DNA of 64,000 bases from Stenotrophomonas nitritireducens (lineage in GTDB: Bacteria > Pseudomonadota > Gammaproteobacteria > Xanthomonadales > Xanthomonadaceae), in the NCBI RefSeq assembly GCF_001431425.1, contig NZ_LDJG01000012.1, positions 27,643-91,642 of the forward strand, read 5' to 3'. The notes beneath the pieces were generated by a model. That model did no database searches. It saw nothing but the letters and a program-made list of their open reading frames with translations, and was not told where the DNA came from. This document shows positions 41,901-50,377 of this stretch, in pieces; the stretch's first letter is position 1; each line of letters starts with the position of its first letter. Both the position numbers and the translations under genes were made by a program.

Positions 41901-44900
41901 TTCCGCTGGGAACGCCCTTCAAGTTCGGACAGACGCCGCGCTACAGGTTCACCGTGACCAACCACGGCCCTTCCCGCGCCGAAAGCGTGGAGATGATCGA
42001 CGAGTTGGTGCCGCTGCCGGCGAACTTCGCATTCACGATGGGAAGCCTTACCCAGGTGTCCGGCAAGACGGCGATCTGCGCCCAGCCCGGGGGCGCCAAC
42101 AAGAACATCAGCTGCCGTTTCGGCGATGCCGCCAGCATACTGGAGGCCGGCGAGTCGTCGAGTTTCATCATCGACATCAACGTGGCCGACAACCGCCCGG
42201 CGACCAGCGTGGGCGCGGTTTGGTTCGGCAACCGGGCCCATGTCTGCGGCGACGAGACGGGCACCTACGAAACCGCGGGCAAGTGCTCGAACGACCCTGC
42301 CGAGGCCGGCAACAACCTGGAAAGCGTGCAGCACCTGTTGATGCCGGTCGCCGACCTGGGGGTGACCAAGACCACCATCGGCACCGACCCGGTGGACGTC
42401 GGCCAGCCGGTGCAATACCAGGTCGTGGTGGACAACAAGGGCATCAACCCGACCGACCGCATCCGCCTGGTCGATACGCTGCCTGCCGGCTTTGAATGGT
42501 TGACCACCGGCGCGCATGCGCCCACGGCAGTGGCCAGCGGCGCAAACGCCAGCCTGGCGGCCACGCTGGCAGTGTCGGCCAGAGTGCCGGCAACGGGCAC
42601 CGGCAACGTCTGCTACATCTCCAATGGCGTGGCCGCCGTGACGGCGCGCAACCACCAGCAGGAGATCACCTGCGACCTGCTCGGCGTGTTCCCGAAGCTC
42701 GACGGCGTGGTGACGCTGACTTTGTGGGCCCGGCCAAGGCCTGGGATCTACGACGGTACGACACCGGCGCTGTTCGATGTCGACCGCACCAATGTGGTCC
42801 AGGTCAGTCCGGGCATCGACGCTGAGGGCAACGAGGTTGCCGAAGACAACGTTCCGGGCAACAACGAGAGCAGTTCGACGGTCACGGTGAAGCCGGCGGC
42901 CAGCATCGGTGGCCGCGTGTTCTACGACCAGAACGACAACGGCGATGTGGATGCGGCCGATACCGGCATTGCCGGCGTCACCCTGACCCTGACCGGCACC
43001 GACCTCAACGGCAACCTGATCAGTCTGACCACGACCAGCGATGCCAGTGGCGACTACCGGTTCGTTGGTCTGCCGCCATCCGGCAGCACCGGCTACACCA
43101 TTACCCAGGATCAGACCCAGGTGCCGGCGCAATACACCGGCAACGGTATGCCGCAGCCCAATACCCTGCGCACCGTTCGCAAGGACGGCAGCACGGGGGT
43201 GACCAACAAGGGCGTGGCCAGCAACACCGCCACCACCAGCGTCATCAGCGGCATCGTCCTGGCCAACAATGCCAACGGCGTGCAGTTCGATTTCCCCGAA
43301 TTCGTTGGCAGGACCTTGTCCGGCTACGTCTATGTGGACGTGAACGACAACCAGGTGCGCAACGTGGGCACCGACCTGGACATCAGCGGCGCGACCGTGG
43401 AGCTGCTGGTGTTGGACGGCGCGGCCTACGTTCCGGTGCTCAATGGTGGCGCGGCAGTCACGGCCACCACCAGCGCCAGCGGCGCCTACCAGTTCACCGA
43501 CCTGAGCCCGGGCAAGACCTACGCGCTGCGTGAAGCATTGCCGACCGCTCCGGCGGGCAGCACCTACATCAACCAGCCGGCAGCGGTGAACCCGGGCAAG
43601 ATCAATGGCGTGGCGTGCGGCGCTGCCACCTGCATCGCGCAGACCGGCGAGCCCGGCGACGCCGCCACCACCGACCGCATCGTTGGCATCACGCTGGCGG
43701 CGGGCAATGGCACCGAGTTCAACTTCGGCGAGGTGCTGGCGACCACCATCAGCGGCCTGGTCTATCTGGACCGCAACAACGACGGCGACTATGTCGCCGC
43801 CGATGACGCGCCCATCGCCGGCGTTTCCATCGAGATTTTCGAAGAAACCGCGCCGAACGTCTGGACTTCGCGCAACACCCAGAAAACCGCCGCCGACGGT
43901 ACCTATGCGTGGGATGGGGCCATCGTCGGCAGGAATTACAGGATCGTCGAAACCCAGCCCACCGGCCTGGCCAACGGCAAGGAAAACGGAACCGCCAGCG
44001 CCACGCCCAACGTGAAGGTCACCGGCAAGCTGCCGCTGGCCGGTTCCACCACCGGCAACGACTTCGGCGAGCTGGCCGGCTCCATTGCCGGCCGCGTATG
44101 GCTGGACGCCAACAACAATGGCGTGATCGACGCGGGCGAAACCGGCATTGCCGGCGTCACCGTCAGTCTGCCTGCCGGCAGCGTGGACGCCTTGGGCAAC
44201 ACGGTGGCTTCGGTGCAGACCGACAGCAACGGCAACTATCGTTTCGACGACCTGCTGGCCGGCACCTACGTGGTGACCGAGCAGGTCGCGCAGCCGGTGG
44301 TCACCGTGGGCGGAGCGTCCGTCACCACCCTCAATGGCCGCACCGTGGCCGGCACGATTGCGGGTGTCACCACCGGTACTTCCACCAGCCCGGGGGTCAC
44401 GCCTTCGGCGGTGTCCGGCATCGTGCTGGGCGGCGGCGAGCACTCCATCGCCAACAATTTCGGTGAGATCCTGCCGGTGTCGGTGTCGGGCATCGTGTTC
44501 TTCGATACCAACAACGACGGCATCCAGAACAATGCGGGTGATACCGGCATTGGCGGCGTGGACATCGTCCTGACCGGCACCGACGATCTCGGCCCGGTCA
44601 GCCTTGCTCTCACCACCAACCCCGACGGCAGTTTCAGTTTCGAGGGCCTGCGCCCGGGTACCTACACCCTGACCGAACCGACCCAGCCGACAGGCACCAT
44701 CAACGGCATCACCACCGCCGGCAGCGCGGGTGGCAATGCCACGCCGATCACCACCACGCCATCGGCGATCGCCACGATCAAGCTGACCACGCCGGGCAGC
44801 CGTTCGAGCGACAACCTGTTCGCCGAAATCCCGACCAACAGCTCGGTGTCCGGCCAGGTGTGGATGGACATGAACGACGATGGCCTCGCCAACGGCAGCG

Positions 44901-47900
44901 AGCCGGGCATTGCCAACGTCAAGGTGGAACTGAGCGGCACCGACATTGCGAACAACCCGGTCACGCGCACGGCCTACACCGACGCGCAGGGTCGCTATTC
45001 GTTCACCGACCTGGCGCCGGGCACCTACACCGTGACCGAGCCGGAGCAGCCGGCGGGCACCCGCAATGGCCAGACCGTGGCCGGCACTACCGGCGGTACA
45101 GCGACGCCGGTGGCGACCACGCCGTCGGCCATCAGCAACATTCACGTGGCTGCCAACCAGCATTCCACCGACAACAATTTCGGTGAGATCCCGCAGAACA
45201 GCTCGATCTCGGGCCGCGTGTGGCTGGATGGCGACAACAACGGCGTGGTGGATGCGGGCGAAGCAGGCATCGAGGGCGTCACCGTGCGCCTGAGCGGCAC
45301 CGACAGCACGGGCGCCCCGGTGACGGCGGAGGTCCGGACCGACGCGCAGGGCCGCTACTCGTTCACCGACCTGACGCCGGGCACCTATGTGGTGACCGAG
45401 CCGACGCAGCCGGCGGATACGCTGAACGGCCAGACCGTGGCCGGCAGCACCGGTGGTACCGCTACTCCGGTGACGAGCGTGCCGTCGCAGATCGAGGGCA
45501 TCGTGCTGGGTGCAAACCAGCACTCGACCAACAACAACTTCGGCGAACTGCGTGGCGGCTCGATCTCGGGTCGGGTGTTCAAGGACAACAACGACGACGG
45601 CCAGGTGGATCCGGACGAAACCGGCATCCCCGACGTGGAAGTGGTGCTGACCGGTAGCGATGACCTGGGCAATCCGGTCAACGTGACGGTGACCACCGAC
45701 AAGGACGGCAAGTACCGCTTCGACGGCCTGCGTCCGGGCACCTATACGGTGACCGAACCGGTCCAGCCGCCGGAAACCAGCAACGGCAAGACCATCCCGG
45801 GCAGCAGCGGTGGTACCGCGACGCCGCGGGAGACGACGCCGTCGGCGATCAGCACGATCGTGCTGGGACCGGGCGTGGAATCGACCGACAACAACTTCGG
45901 CGAAATCCCGTACATCAGCTCGATTTCCGGTCGTGTGTGGCTGGATGCCAACAACAACGGCGTGGTGGACGCGGGCGAGGAAGGCATCGCCAACATCACC
46001 GTGCGCCTGAGTGGCACCGACGTGACCGGCAAGCCTGTGACGGCGGAAGTGCAGACCGATGCCGAAGGCCGCTACAGCTTCGACAAGCTGGCCCCGGGCA
46101 CCTATGTGGTGACCGAGCCGACGCAGCCGGCGGATACGCTGAACGGCCAGACCGTGGCCGGCAGCACCGGTGGTACCGCTACTCCGGTGACGAGCGTGCC
46201 GTCGCAGATCGAAGGCATCGTGCTGGGTGCGAACCAGCACTCGACCGACAACAACTTCGGCGAACTGCGTGGCGGCTCGATCTCGGGTCGGGTGTTCAAG
46301 GACAACAACGACGACGGCCAGGTGGATCCGGACGAAACCGGCATCCCCGACGTGGAAGTGGTGCTGACCGGTAGCGATGACCTGGGCAATCCGGTCAACG
46401 TGACGGTGACCACCGACAAGGACGGCAAGTACCGCTTCGACGGCCTGCGTCCGGGCACCTATACGGTGACCGAACCGGTCCAGCCGCCGGAAACCAGCAA
46501 CGGCAAGACCATCCCGGGCAGCAGCGGCGGTACCGCGACGCCGCGCGAGACGACGCCGTCGGCGATCAGCACGATCGTGCTGGGACCGGGCGTGGAATCG
46601 ACCGACAACAACTTCGGCGAAATCCCGTACATCAGCTCGATTTCCGGTCGTGTGTGGCTGGATGCCAACAACAACGGCGTGGTGGACGCGGGCGAGGAAG
46701 GCATCGCCAACATCACCGTGCGCCTGAGTGGCACCGACGTGACCGGCAAGCCGGTGACGGCGGAAGTGCAGACCGATGCCGAAGGCCGCTACAGCTTCGA
46801 CAAGCTGGCCCCGGGCACTTATGTGGTGACCGAGCCGACGCAGCCGGCGGATACGCTGAACGGCCAGACCGTGGCCGGCAGCACGGGTGGCACCGTGACG
46901 CCGGTGACGAGCGTGCCGTCGCAGATCGAGGGCATCGTGCTGGGTGCGAACCAGCACTCGACCGACAACAATTTTGGTGAAATCCCGCAGAACAGTTTGA
47001 TTTCCGGTCGCGTTTGGCTGGATTCCAACAACAACGGCGTGGTCGATGCCGACGAAGCAGGCATTGCGGGCGTCACCGTGCGCCTGAGCGGTACCGACAG
47101 CACAGGCGCTCCGGTGACGGCGGAAGTGCAGACCGATGCCGAAGGCCGCTACAGCTTCGACAAGCTGGCCCCGGGCACCTATGTGGTGACCGAGCCGACG
47201 CAGCCGGCGGATACGCTGAATGGCCAGACCGTGGCCGGCAGCACGGGTGGCACCGCGACTCCGGTGACGAGCGTGCCGTCGCAGATCGAAGGCATCGTGC
47301 TGGGTGCGAACCAGCACTCGACCGACAACAACTTCGGCGAAATCCCGTACATCAGCTCGATTTCCGGTCGTGTGTGGCTGGATGCCAACAACAACGGCGT
47401 GGTGGACGCGGGCGAGGAAGGCATCGCCAACATCACCGTGCGCCTGAGTGGCACCGACGTGACCGGCAAGCCGGTGACGGCGGAAGTGCAGACCGATGCC
47501 GAAGGCCGCTACAGCTTCGACAAGCTGGCCCCGGGCACCTATGTGGTGACCGAGCCGACGCAGCCGGCGGATACGTTGAACGGCCAGACCGTGGCCGGCA
47601 GCACGGGTGGCGCCGCGACCCCGGTGACGAGCGTGCCATCGCAGATCGAAGGCATCGTGCTGGGTGCGAACCAGCATTCGACCGACAACAACTTCGGCGA
47701 ACTGCGTGCCGCCTCGATCTCAGGCCGCGTATTCAACGACAACAACGACGATGGCCAGGTGAATCCGGAGGAGACCGGCATCCCTGACGTGGAAGTGGTG
47801 TTGACCGGTAGCGATGACCTGGGCAATCCGGTCAACGTGACGGCGACCACCGACAAGGACGGCAAGTACCGCTTCGACGGCCTGCGCCCGGGCACCTACA

Positions 47901-50377
47901 CGGTGACCGAGCCGGTCCAACCGCCGGGTACCGTCAATGGCGCCACCACCGCCGGTACCGTCGACGGCCAGACCGTCGGTCAGGCGACCGACAGGACGAC
48001 CCTGCCTTCGGCGATCAGCAACATCGTGCTGCGGGAGGGCGGCAGCTCGATCGACAACAACTTCGGTGAGATCAGCGATTCGGCGGACATCAGGGTCAGC
48101 AAGAGCGCCGACAAGGCCCGCTTCACCGTCAACAATGCCGCCGGCTATGTGTTGCAGGTGCGCAATGGTGGCCAGCGTGCGACCCAGGGCGAGTATGTCG
48201 TGCACGACTATCTGCCGGGTGGCCTGACCCTGGCGGCGGCCCCCAGTGGTGATGGCTGGAACTGCACCGGCGCCGCCGGTGACAGTCGCCTGAGCTGTAC
48301 CAGCAGCCGTGTACTGGCACCCGGTGCCAGCGCACCGGATGTCACGGTGCAGGTGAGGGTCTCGGCCGAGGCTGCCAGCACCGGTGCGGTATCCAACGTG
48401 GTGATGGCCGAAGGCGGCGGCGAAACGCCGGCGCATGCGCCGACCCCGGAAGAGCGCGACAACTTCTTCAACCACCCCGATCGTCTGCCGGTTTGCGAAA
48501 GCAGCGGACGCCACAGCGCCTGCAGCCAGACCACGGCGGTGCAGCTCTCGGCGTCGGTTTCCGGCACGGTGTGGTTTGAACGGGGCAGCCAGACCCAGAT
48601 CCTCGATGACGGTGATATCCGCCTGCCGCACTGGATCGTCGAACTGGTCGATCCGCGCACCGGCGCAGTGGAAAAGCGCACCACCACCGCCAGCGACGGC
48701 AGCTATCGCTTCGACGACGTCATTCCCGGCGAACAATGGAACATCCGTTTCCGCGATCCGGCATCGGGTGTGATCTGGGCGTGGCCGGTGACCCAGGAAA
48801 CCGGTGGCGACAGCAATGCGCCGTGCGATACCGCCGCTGCCATCGCCAATGGACTTACCAGCACTTGCCGCAGCAGCGACGGTCTGACCAGCCAGCTCGA
48901 AATCGTGTTGGCACCGGGCGAGCATCTGCCGCAGCAGAGCCTGGCGGTGGATCCGTCGGGTGTCGTCTACGACGCCGTCACCCGCGAGCCGGTTGGCGGT
49001 GCGGTGGTCACCATGACCCCGGTTGGCGTGTGTGCCGGTTACAACCCGCTGACCGCAGTCCTCAACGCCGCCGGCGGTGGGTACAAAGTCGAGGGTGATT
49101 CGATCTCGATGACGGTGGGCAGCGATGGCTACTACCAGTTCTTCTTCGGCCCGGGCGCACCTGCGCGGTGCGAGTTCGAGCTGAAGGTGACGCCGCCGGG
49201 TGGCTACAGCTTCGTTTCGACGCTGATTCCGCCGCAGCCCGATTCGTTGTCGCCGCCGGGTCCGGTGGGCAGCGATTACCGGGTACAGCCCAATGCCCGT
49301 GCACCGGAAGGGGAGATCGGCGATGCCACGCGTTATTACCTGACCCTGTTCTCGGGTTCGGGCGGTGCCGGCGTCATCCATAACCACATCCCGGTCGATG
49401 CGATGGTGGCGCCGGGCCTGGTCATCAGCAAGACCGGCGACCGCCAAATCGCCGAGATCGGCGACACCGTGCAGTACACCATCACGGTACGGCAGACGGC
49501 GGGCGGCCCGCTGGCGACGGTGAACATCGTCGACACGCTGCCGCGCGGCTTCACCTACATCGAAGGTACCGCGCGCAGCGGTGGCCGCGCGTTGGCCGAT
49601 CCGCTGGGCCGGCCCGGCCCGCGCCTGGCCTTCGACCTGGGCCGGATCGAGGTGGGTGGCCAGCTGGCGCTGACCTACCGCGTCCGCGTCGGCGTGGGCG
49701 CGATGCAGGGCGACGGCATCAACCGCGCCCAGGCGCACGGCTGCTCGATCACCGGCGGCTGCATCGATCCGGTGGGGCTGAACCCGCTGCCGGGCTCGAC
49801 GCCCTCCAACCGCGCCGAGTACCGCGTGCGCGTCACCGGCGGCGTGTTCACCGATGAGGCCTGCGTGCTGGGCAAGGTGTTCGTGGACTGCAACAACAAC
49901 CACGTGCAGGACCGCGAAGAGCTGGGCATCCCGGGGGTGCGCCTGTACTTCAACGACGGCACCTGGCTGGTCTCCGACTCCGAAGGCAAGTACAGCTACT
50001 GCGGCCTGCCGCCGAACAGCCACACGCTGAAGGTCGATCCCTCGACCCTGCCGGTCGGCGCGCGCCTGACCACCAGCAGCAACCGCAACCTGGGCGATGC
50101 CGACAGCCTGTTCCTGGACCTGAAGAATGGCGAGCTGCATCGCGCCGACTTCGTCGAGGGCAGCTGCTCCAACCCGGTGCTGGAGCAGGTCAAGGCCCGC
50201 CGTACCCAGGGCGAGGTGCGCGCGCCGGAGAGCGAGCCAGGCCAGCCGCAGTTGCGATTCGAAAGCAAGCCGACCCGTGCGCCGCAGCAGGCCACGGACT
50301 CGGCCAACCAGAGACCGATCGTGGAACCCAGACCCAACCCGCCCGCCGCATCGGCCTCGCCGGAGGTGCAGCCATGA
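38915..50377 (+). CDS. giant surface protein with DUF11-like modules and tandem SdrD_B/Cna-B-like repeats
   Basis: About 3,820 residues. GTG at 38915 is favoured (AGGGG seven bases before), giving an extended N-region before a Sec signal peptide ending at AVAAWA; ATGs at 38822 and 38981 remain possible. Six or so DUF11-like modules follow (for example DLGVTKTTIGTDPVDVGQ), then at least 14 beta-sandwich repeats (about residues 1330-3055) of the type SISGRVWLDANNNGVVD with a calcium-site-like DxNxDG loop. Further DUF11 and SdrD-like modules and a Pro/Gln-rich tail close it. There is no LPxTG or autotransporter barrel in cis. It overlaps the next gene (ATGA), a predicted outer-membrane barrel, suggesting that partner exports or anchors it. 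Confidence 0.85.
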   Translation: MYQSHDQADRASIARVDESGLPMCRRLVRPGMRMAMAAVMALLPAVAAWADVGVTGVGAPDNGKIGLQMPFRADIAWARVGAGGNTITVTLPPQLEVAGTLPSECTRVANILTCSTTTASSGVLSLQLVGTTTGGFNLTAQGTASAPQSVSRTIQPSGDLTVTKEKSLPAGAVIAGQAVEFVLKPKIADGGSEVPADSSVIVTDTLPTGFTNVTQSFTGVTPSCSLAGQTLTCTYNGKITQAALSGSTITVKGKQGADYAGGFTNNVSIAVGSDSYLDRDITNNTDKVDYVVTPGSDIEALGNFPVGPHAVGDTDDKILTITYRNNGPMAWVGGTVQTVIPAAFGFTPALDLPANCTAANGSLQIPVGGATHSGWVVTCTVTDAVAVNGTRNFPIKLRLPSTPAKGNFPVLVTPPPGLDDVYPDNDAASVGYDVQPPFANLSLVKSKSPGSGPSAPGTVITDTITITNSSASSSALTYSSPAHPLRVVDYLDPLEVDAAYGNNGVTTIGTDWQCTVTRNTPPPAGISSNRTTRILCETTNTDEMTLAKGASTSVKFSTSIASMAADSAPVELSNTACTGKAALDALGMAQSAGPQPISNAGETSDDTCKTAGSGLWATLAGADADSANITLVKQSSITGNRAVAGEWFDDVNAAPTLAANATHLYWRILISTPSNATQKTIQTLVLTDPLRGILSNGNGNTTPQIPIMVYRGPTGGTLSQVAAGTTSDNCPANIAAGSNGGQLCTFKNVAPGETIEVVLDVSRPLNQGVAQGDGTYRLTNTVTLTSPDAVLAENLSDSAAVDLEPRLDVDLVKSMDVVKPAIGQPFAFKLEARNLGPFEVPVGAFVVEDTLFTGTATLSQHAYEIVGVDPVTTNMVCTKTPSGNTTLVRCVNSGGVVGSGVTETINIRVRLKKPVLNPTDHPKGATLYTDIVNQAEVTLGGGLCEYRTNDSSKKSTSCGDDNSKSNNESSVKFNVEVPRIDLEQNKVQVDAAGNVIPLGTPFKFGQTPRYRFTVTNHGPSRAESVEMIDELVPLPANFAFTMGSLTQVSGKTAICAQPGGANKNISCRFGDAASILEAGESSSFIIDINVADNRPATSVGAVWFGNRAHVCGDETGTYETAGKCSNDPAEAGNNLESVQHLLMPVADLGVTKTTIGTDPVDVGQPVQYQVVVDNKGINPTDRIRLVDTLPAGFEWLTTGAHAPTAVASGANASLAATLAVSARVPATGTGNVCYISNGVAAVTARNHQQEITCDLLGVFPKLDGVVTLTLWARPRPGIYDGTTPALFDVDRTNVVQVSPGIDAEGNEVAEDNVPGNNESSSTVTVKPAASIGGRVFYDQNDNGDVDAADTGIAGVTLTLTGTDLNGNLISLTTTSDASGDYRFVGLPPSGSTGYTITQDQTQVPAQYTGNGMPQPNTLRTVRKDGSTGVTNKGVASNTATTSVISGIVLANNANGVQFDFPEFVGRTLSGYVYVDVNDNQVRNVGTDLDISGATVELLVLDGAAYVPVLNGGAAVTATTSASGAYQFTDLSPGKTYALREALPTAPAGSTYINQPAAVNPGKINGVACGAATCIAQTGEPGDAATTDRIVGITLAAGNGTEFNFGEVLATTISGLVYLDRNNDGDYVAADDAPIAGVSIEIFEETAPNVWTSRNTQKTAADGTYAWDGAIVGRNYRIVETQPTGLANGKENGTASATPNVKVTGKLPLAGSTTGNDFGELAGSIAGRVWLDANNNGVIDAGETGIAGVTVSLPAGSVDALGNTVASVQTDSNGNYRFDDLLAGTYVVTEQVAQPVVTVGGASVTTLNGRTVAGTIAGVTTGTSTSPGVTPSAVSGIVLGGGEHSIANNFGEILPVSVSGIVFFDTNNDGIQNNAGDTGIGGVDIVLTGTDDLGPVSLALTTNPDGSFSFEGLRPGTYTLTEPTQPTGTINGITTAGSAGGNATPITTTPSAIATIKLTTPGSRSSDNLFAEIPTNSSVSGQVWMDMNDDGLANGSEPGIANVKVELSGTDIANNPVTRTAYTDAQGRYSFTDLAPGTYTVTEPEQPAGTRNGQTVAGTTGGTATPVATTPSAISNIHVAANQHSTDNNFGEIPQNSSISGRVWLDGDNNGVVDAGEAGIEGVTVRLSGTDSTGAPVTAEVRTDAQGRYSFTDLTPGTYVVTEPTQPADTLNGQTVAGSTGGTATPVTSVPSQIEGIVLGANQHSTNNNFGELRGGSISGRVFKDNNDDGQVDPDETGIPDVEVVLTGSDDLGNPVNVTVTTDKDGKYRFDGLRPGTYTVTEPVQPPETSNGKTIPGSSGGTATPRETTPSAISTIVLGPGVESTDNNFGEIPYISSISGRVWLDANNNGVVDAGEEGIANITVRLSGTDVTGKPVTAEVQTDAEGRYSFDKLAPGTYVVTEPTQPADTLNGQTVAGSTGGTATPVTSVPSQIEGIVLGANQHSTDNNFGELRGGSISGRVFKDNNDDGQVDPDETGIPDVEVVLTGSDDLGNPVNVTVTTDKDGKYRFDGLRPGTYTVTEPVQPPETSNGKTIPGSSGGTATPRETTPSAISTIVLGPGVESTDNNFGEIPYISSISGRVWLDANNNGVVDAGEEGIANITVRLSGTDVTGKPVTAEVQTDAEGRYSFDKLAPGTYVVTEPTQPADTLNGQTVAGSTGGTVTPVTSVPSQIEGIVLGANQHSTDNNFGEIPQNSLISGRVWLDSNNNGVVDADEAGIAGVTVRLSGTDSTGAPVTAEVQTDAEGRYSFDKLAPGTYVVTEPTQPADTLNGQTVAGSTGGTATPVTSVPSQIEGIVLGANQHSTDNNFGEIPYISSISGRVWLDANNNGVVDAGEEGIANITVRLSGTDVTGKPVTAEVQTDAEGRYSFDKLAPGTYVVTEPTQPADTLNGQTVAGSTGGAATPVTSVPSQIEGIVLGANQHSTDNNFGELRAASISGRVFNDNNDDGQVNPEETGIPDVEVVLTGSDDLGNPVNVTATTDKDGKYRFDGLRPGTYTVTEPVQPPGTVNGATTAGTVDGQTVGQATDRTTLPSAISNIVLREGGSSIDNNFGEISDSADIRVSKSADKARFTVNNAAGYVLQVRNGGQRATQGEYVVHDYLPGGLTLAAAPSGDGWNCTGAAGDSRLSCTSSRVLAPGASAPDVTVQVRVSAEAASTGAVSNVVMAEGGGETPAHAPTPEERDNFFNHPDRLPVCESSGRHSACSQTTAVQLSASVSGTVWFERGSQTQILDDGDIRLPHWIVELVDPRTGAVEKRTTTASDGSYRFDDVIPGEQWNIRFRDPASGVIWAWPVTQETGGDSNAPCDTAAAIANGLTSTCRSSDGLTSQLEIVLAPGEHLPQQSLAVDPSGVVYDAVTREPVGGAVVTMTPVGVCAGYNPLTAVLNAAGGGYKVEGDSISMTVGSDGYYQFFFGPGAPARCEFELKVTPPGGYSFVSTLIPPQPDSLSPPGPVGSDYRVQPNARAPEGEIGDATRYYLTLFSGSGGAGVIHNHIPVDAMVAPGLVISKTGDRQIAEIGDTVQYTITVRQTAGGPLATVNIVDTLPRGFTYIEGTARSGGRALADPLGRPGPRLAFDLGRIEVGGQLALTYRVRVGVGAMQGDGINRAQAHGCSITGGCIDPVGLNPLPGSTPSNRAEYRVRVTGGVFTDEACVLGKVFVDCNNNHVQDREELGIPGVRLYFNDGTWLVSDSEGKYSYCGLPPNSHTLKVDPSTLPVGARLTTSSNRNLGDADSLFLDLKNGELHRADFVEGSCSNPVLEQVKARRTQGEVRAPESEPGQPQLRFESKPTRAPQQATDSANQRPIVEPRPNPPAASASPEVQP
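42901..48080 (+). repeat. tandem SdrD_B-type coding repeats (14 units, about 120 codons each)
   Basis: Units begin near 42901, 43315, 43744, 44080, 44480, 44845, 45205, 45560, 45920, 46277, 46637, 46997, 47357 and 47714. The first six differ widely; units from 45205 onward are nearly identical in DNA and alternate between a VWLD type and a VFKD or VFND type. Typical pitch is 357-360 bp and the two-unit period is 717 bp. The most similar block is 45380-46180 against 46097-46897. Confidence 0.93.

Noticed and set aside
38924..47677. A 2,917-codon open frame antisense to the giant surface-protein gene
   Set aside because: It mirrors the repeats in high-GC codon-biased DNA, is rich in His/Arg/Val/Gly as expected for a shadow frame, and has no ribosome site or family resemblance.
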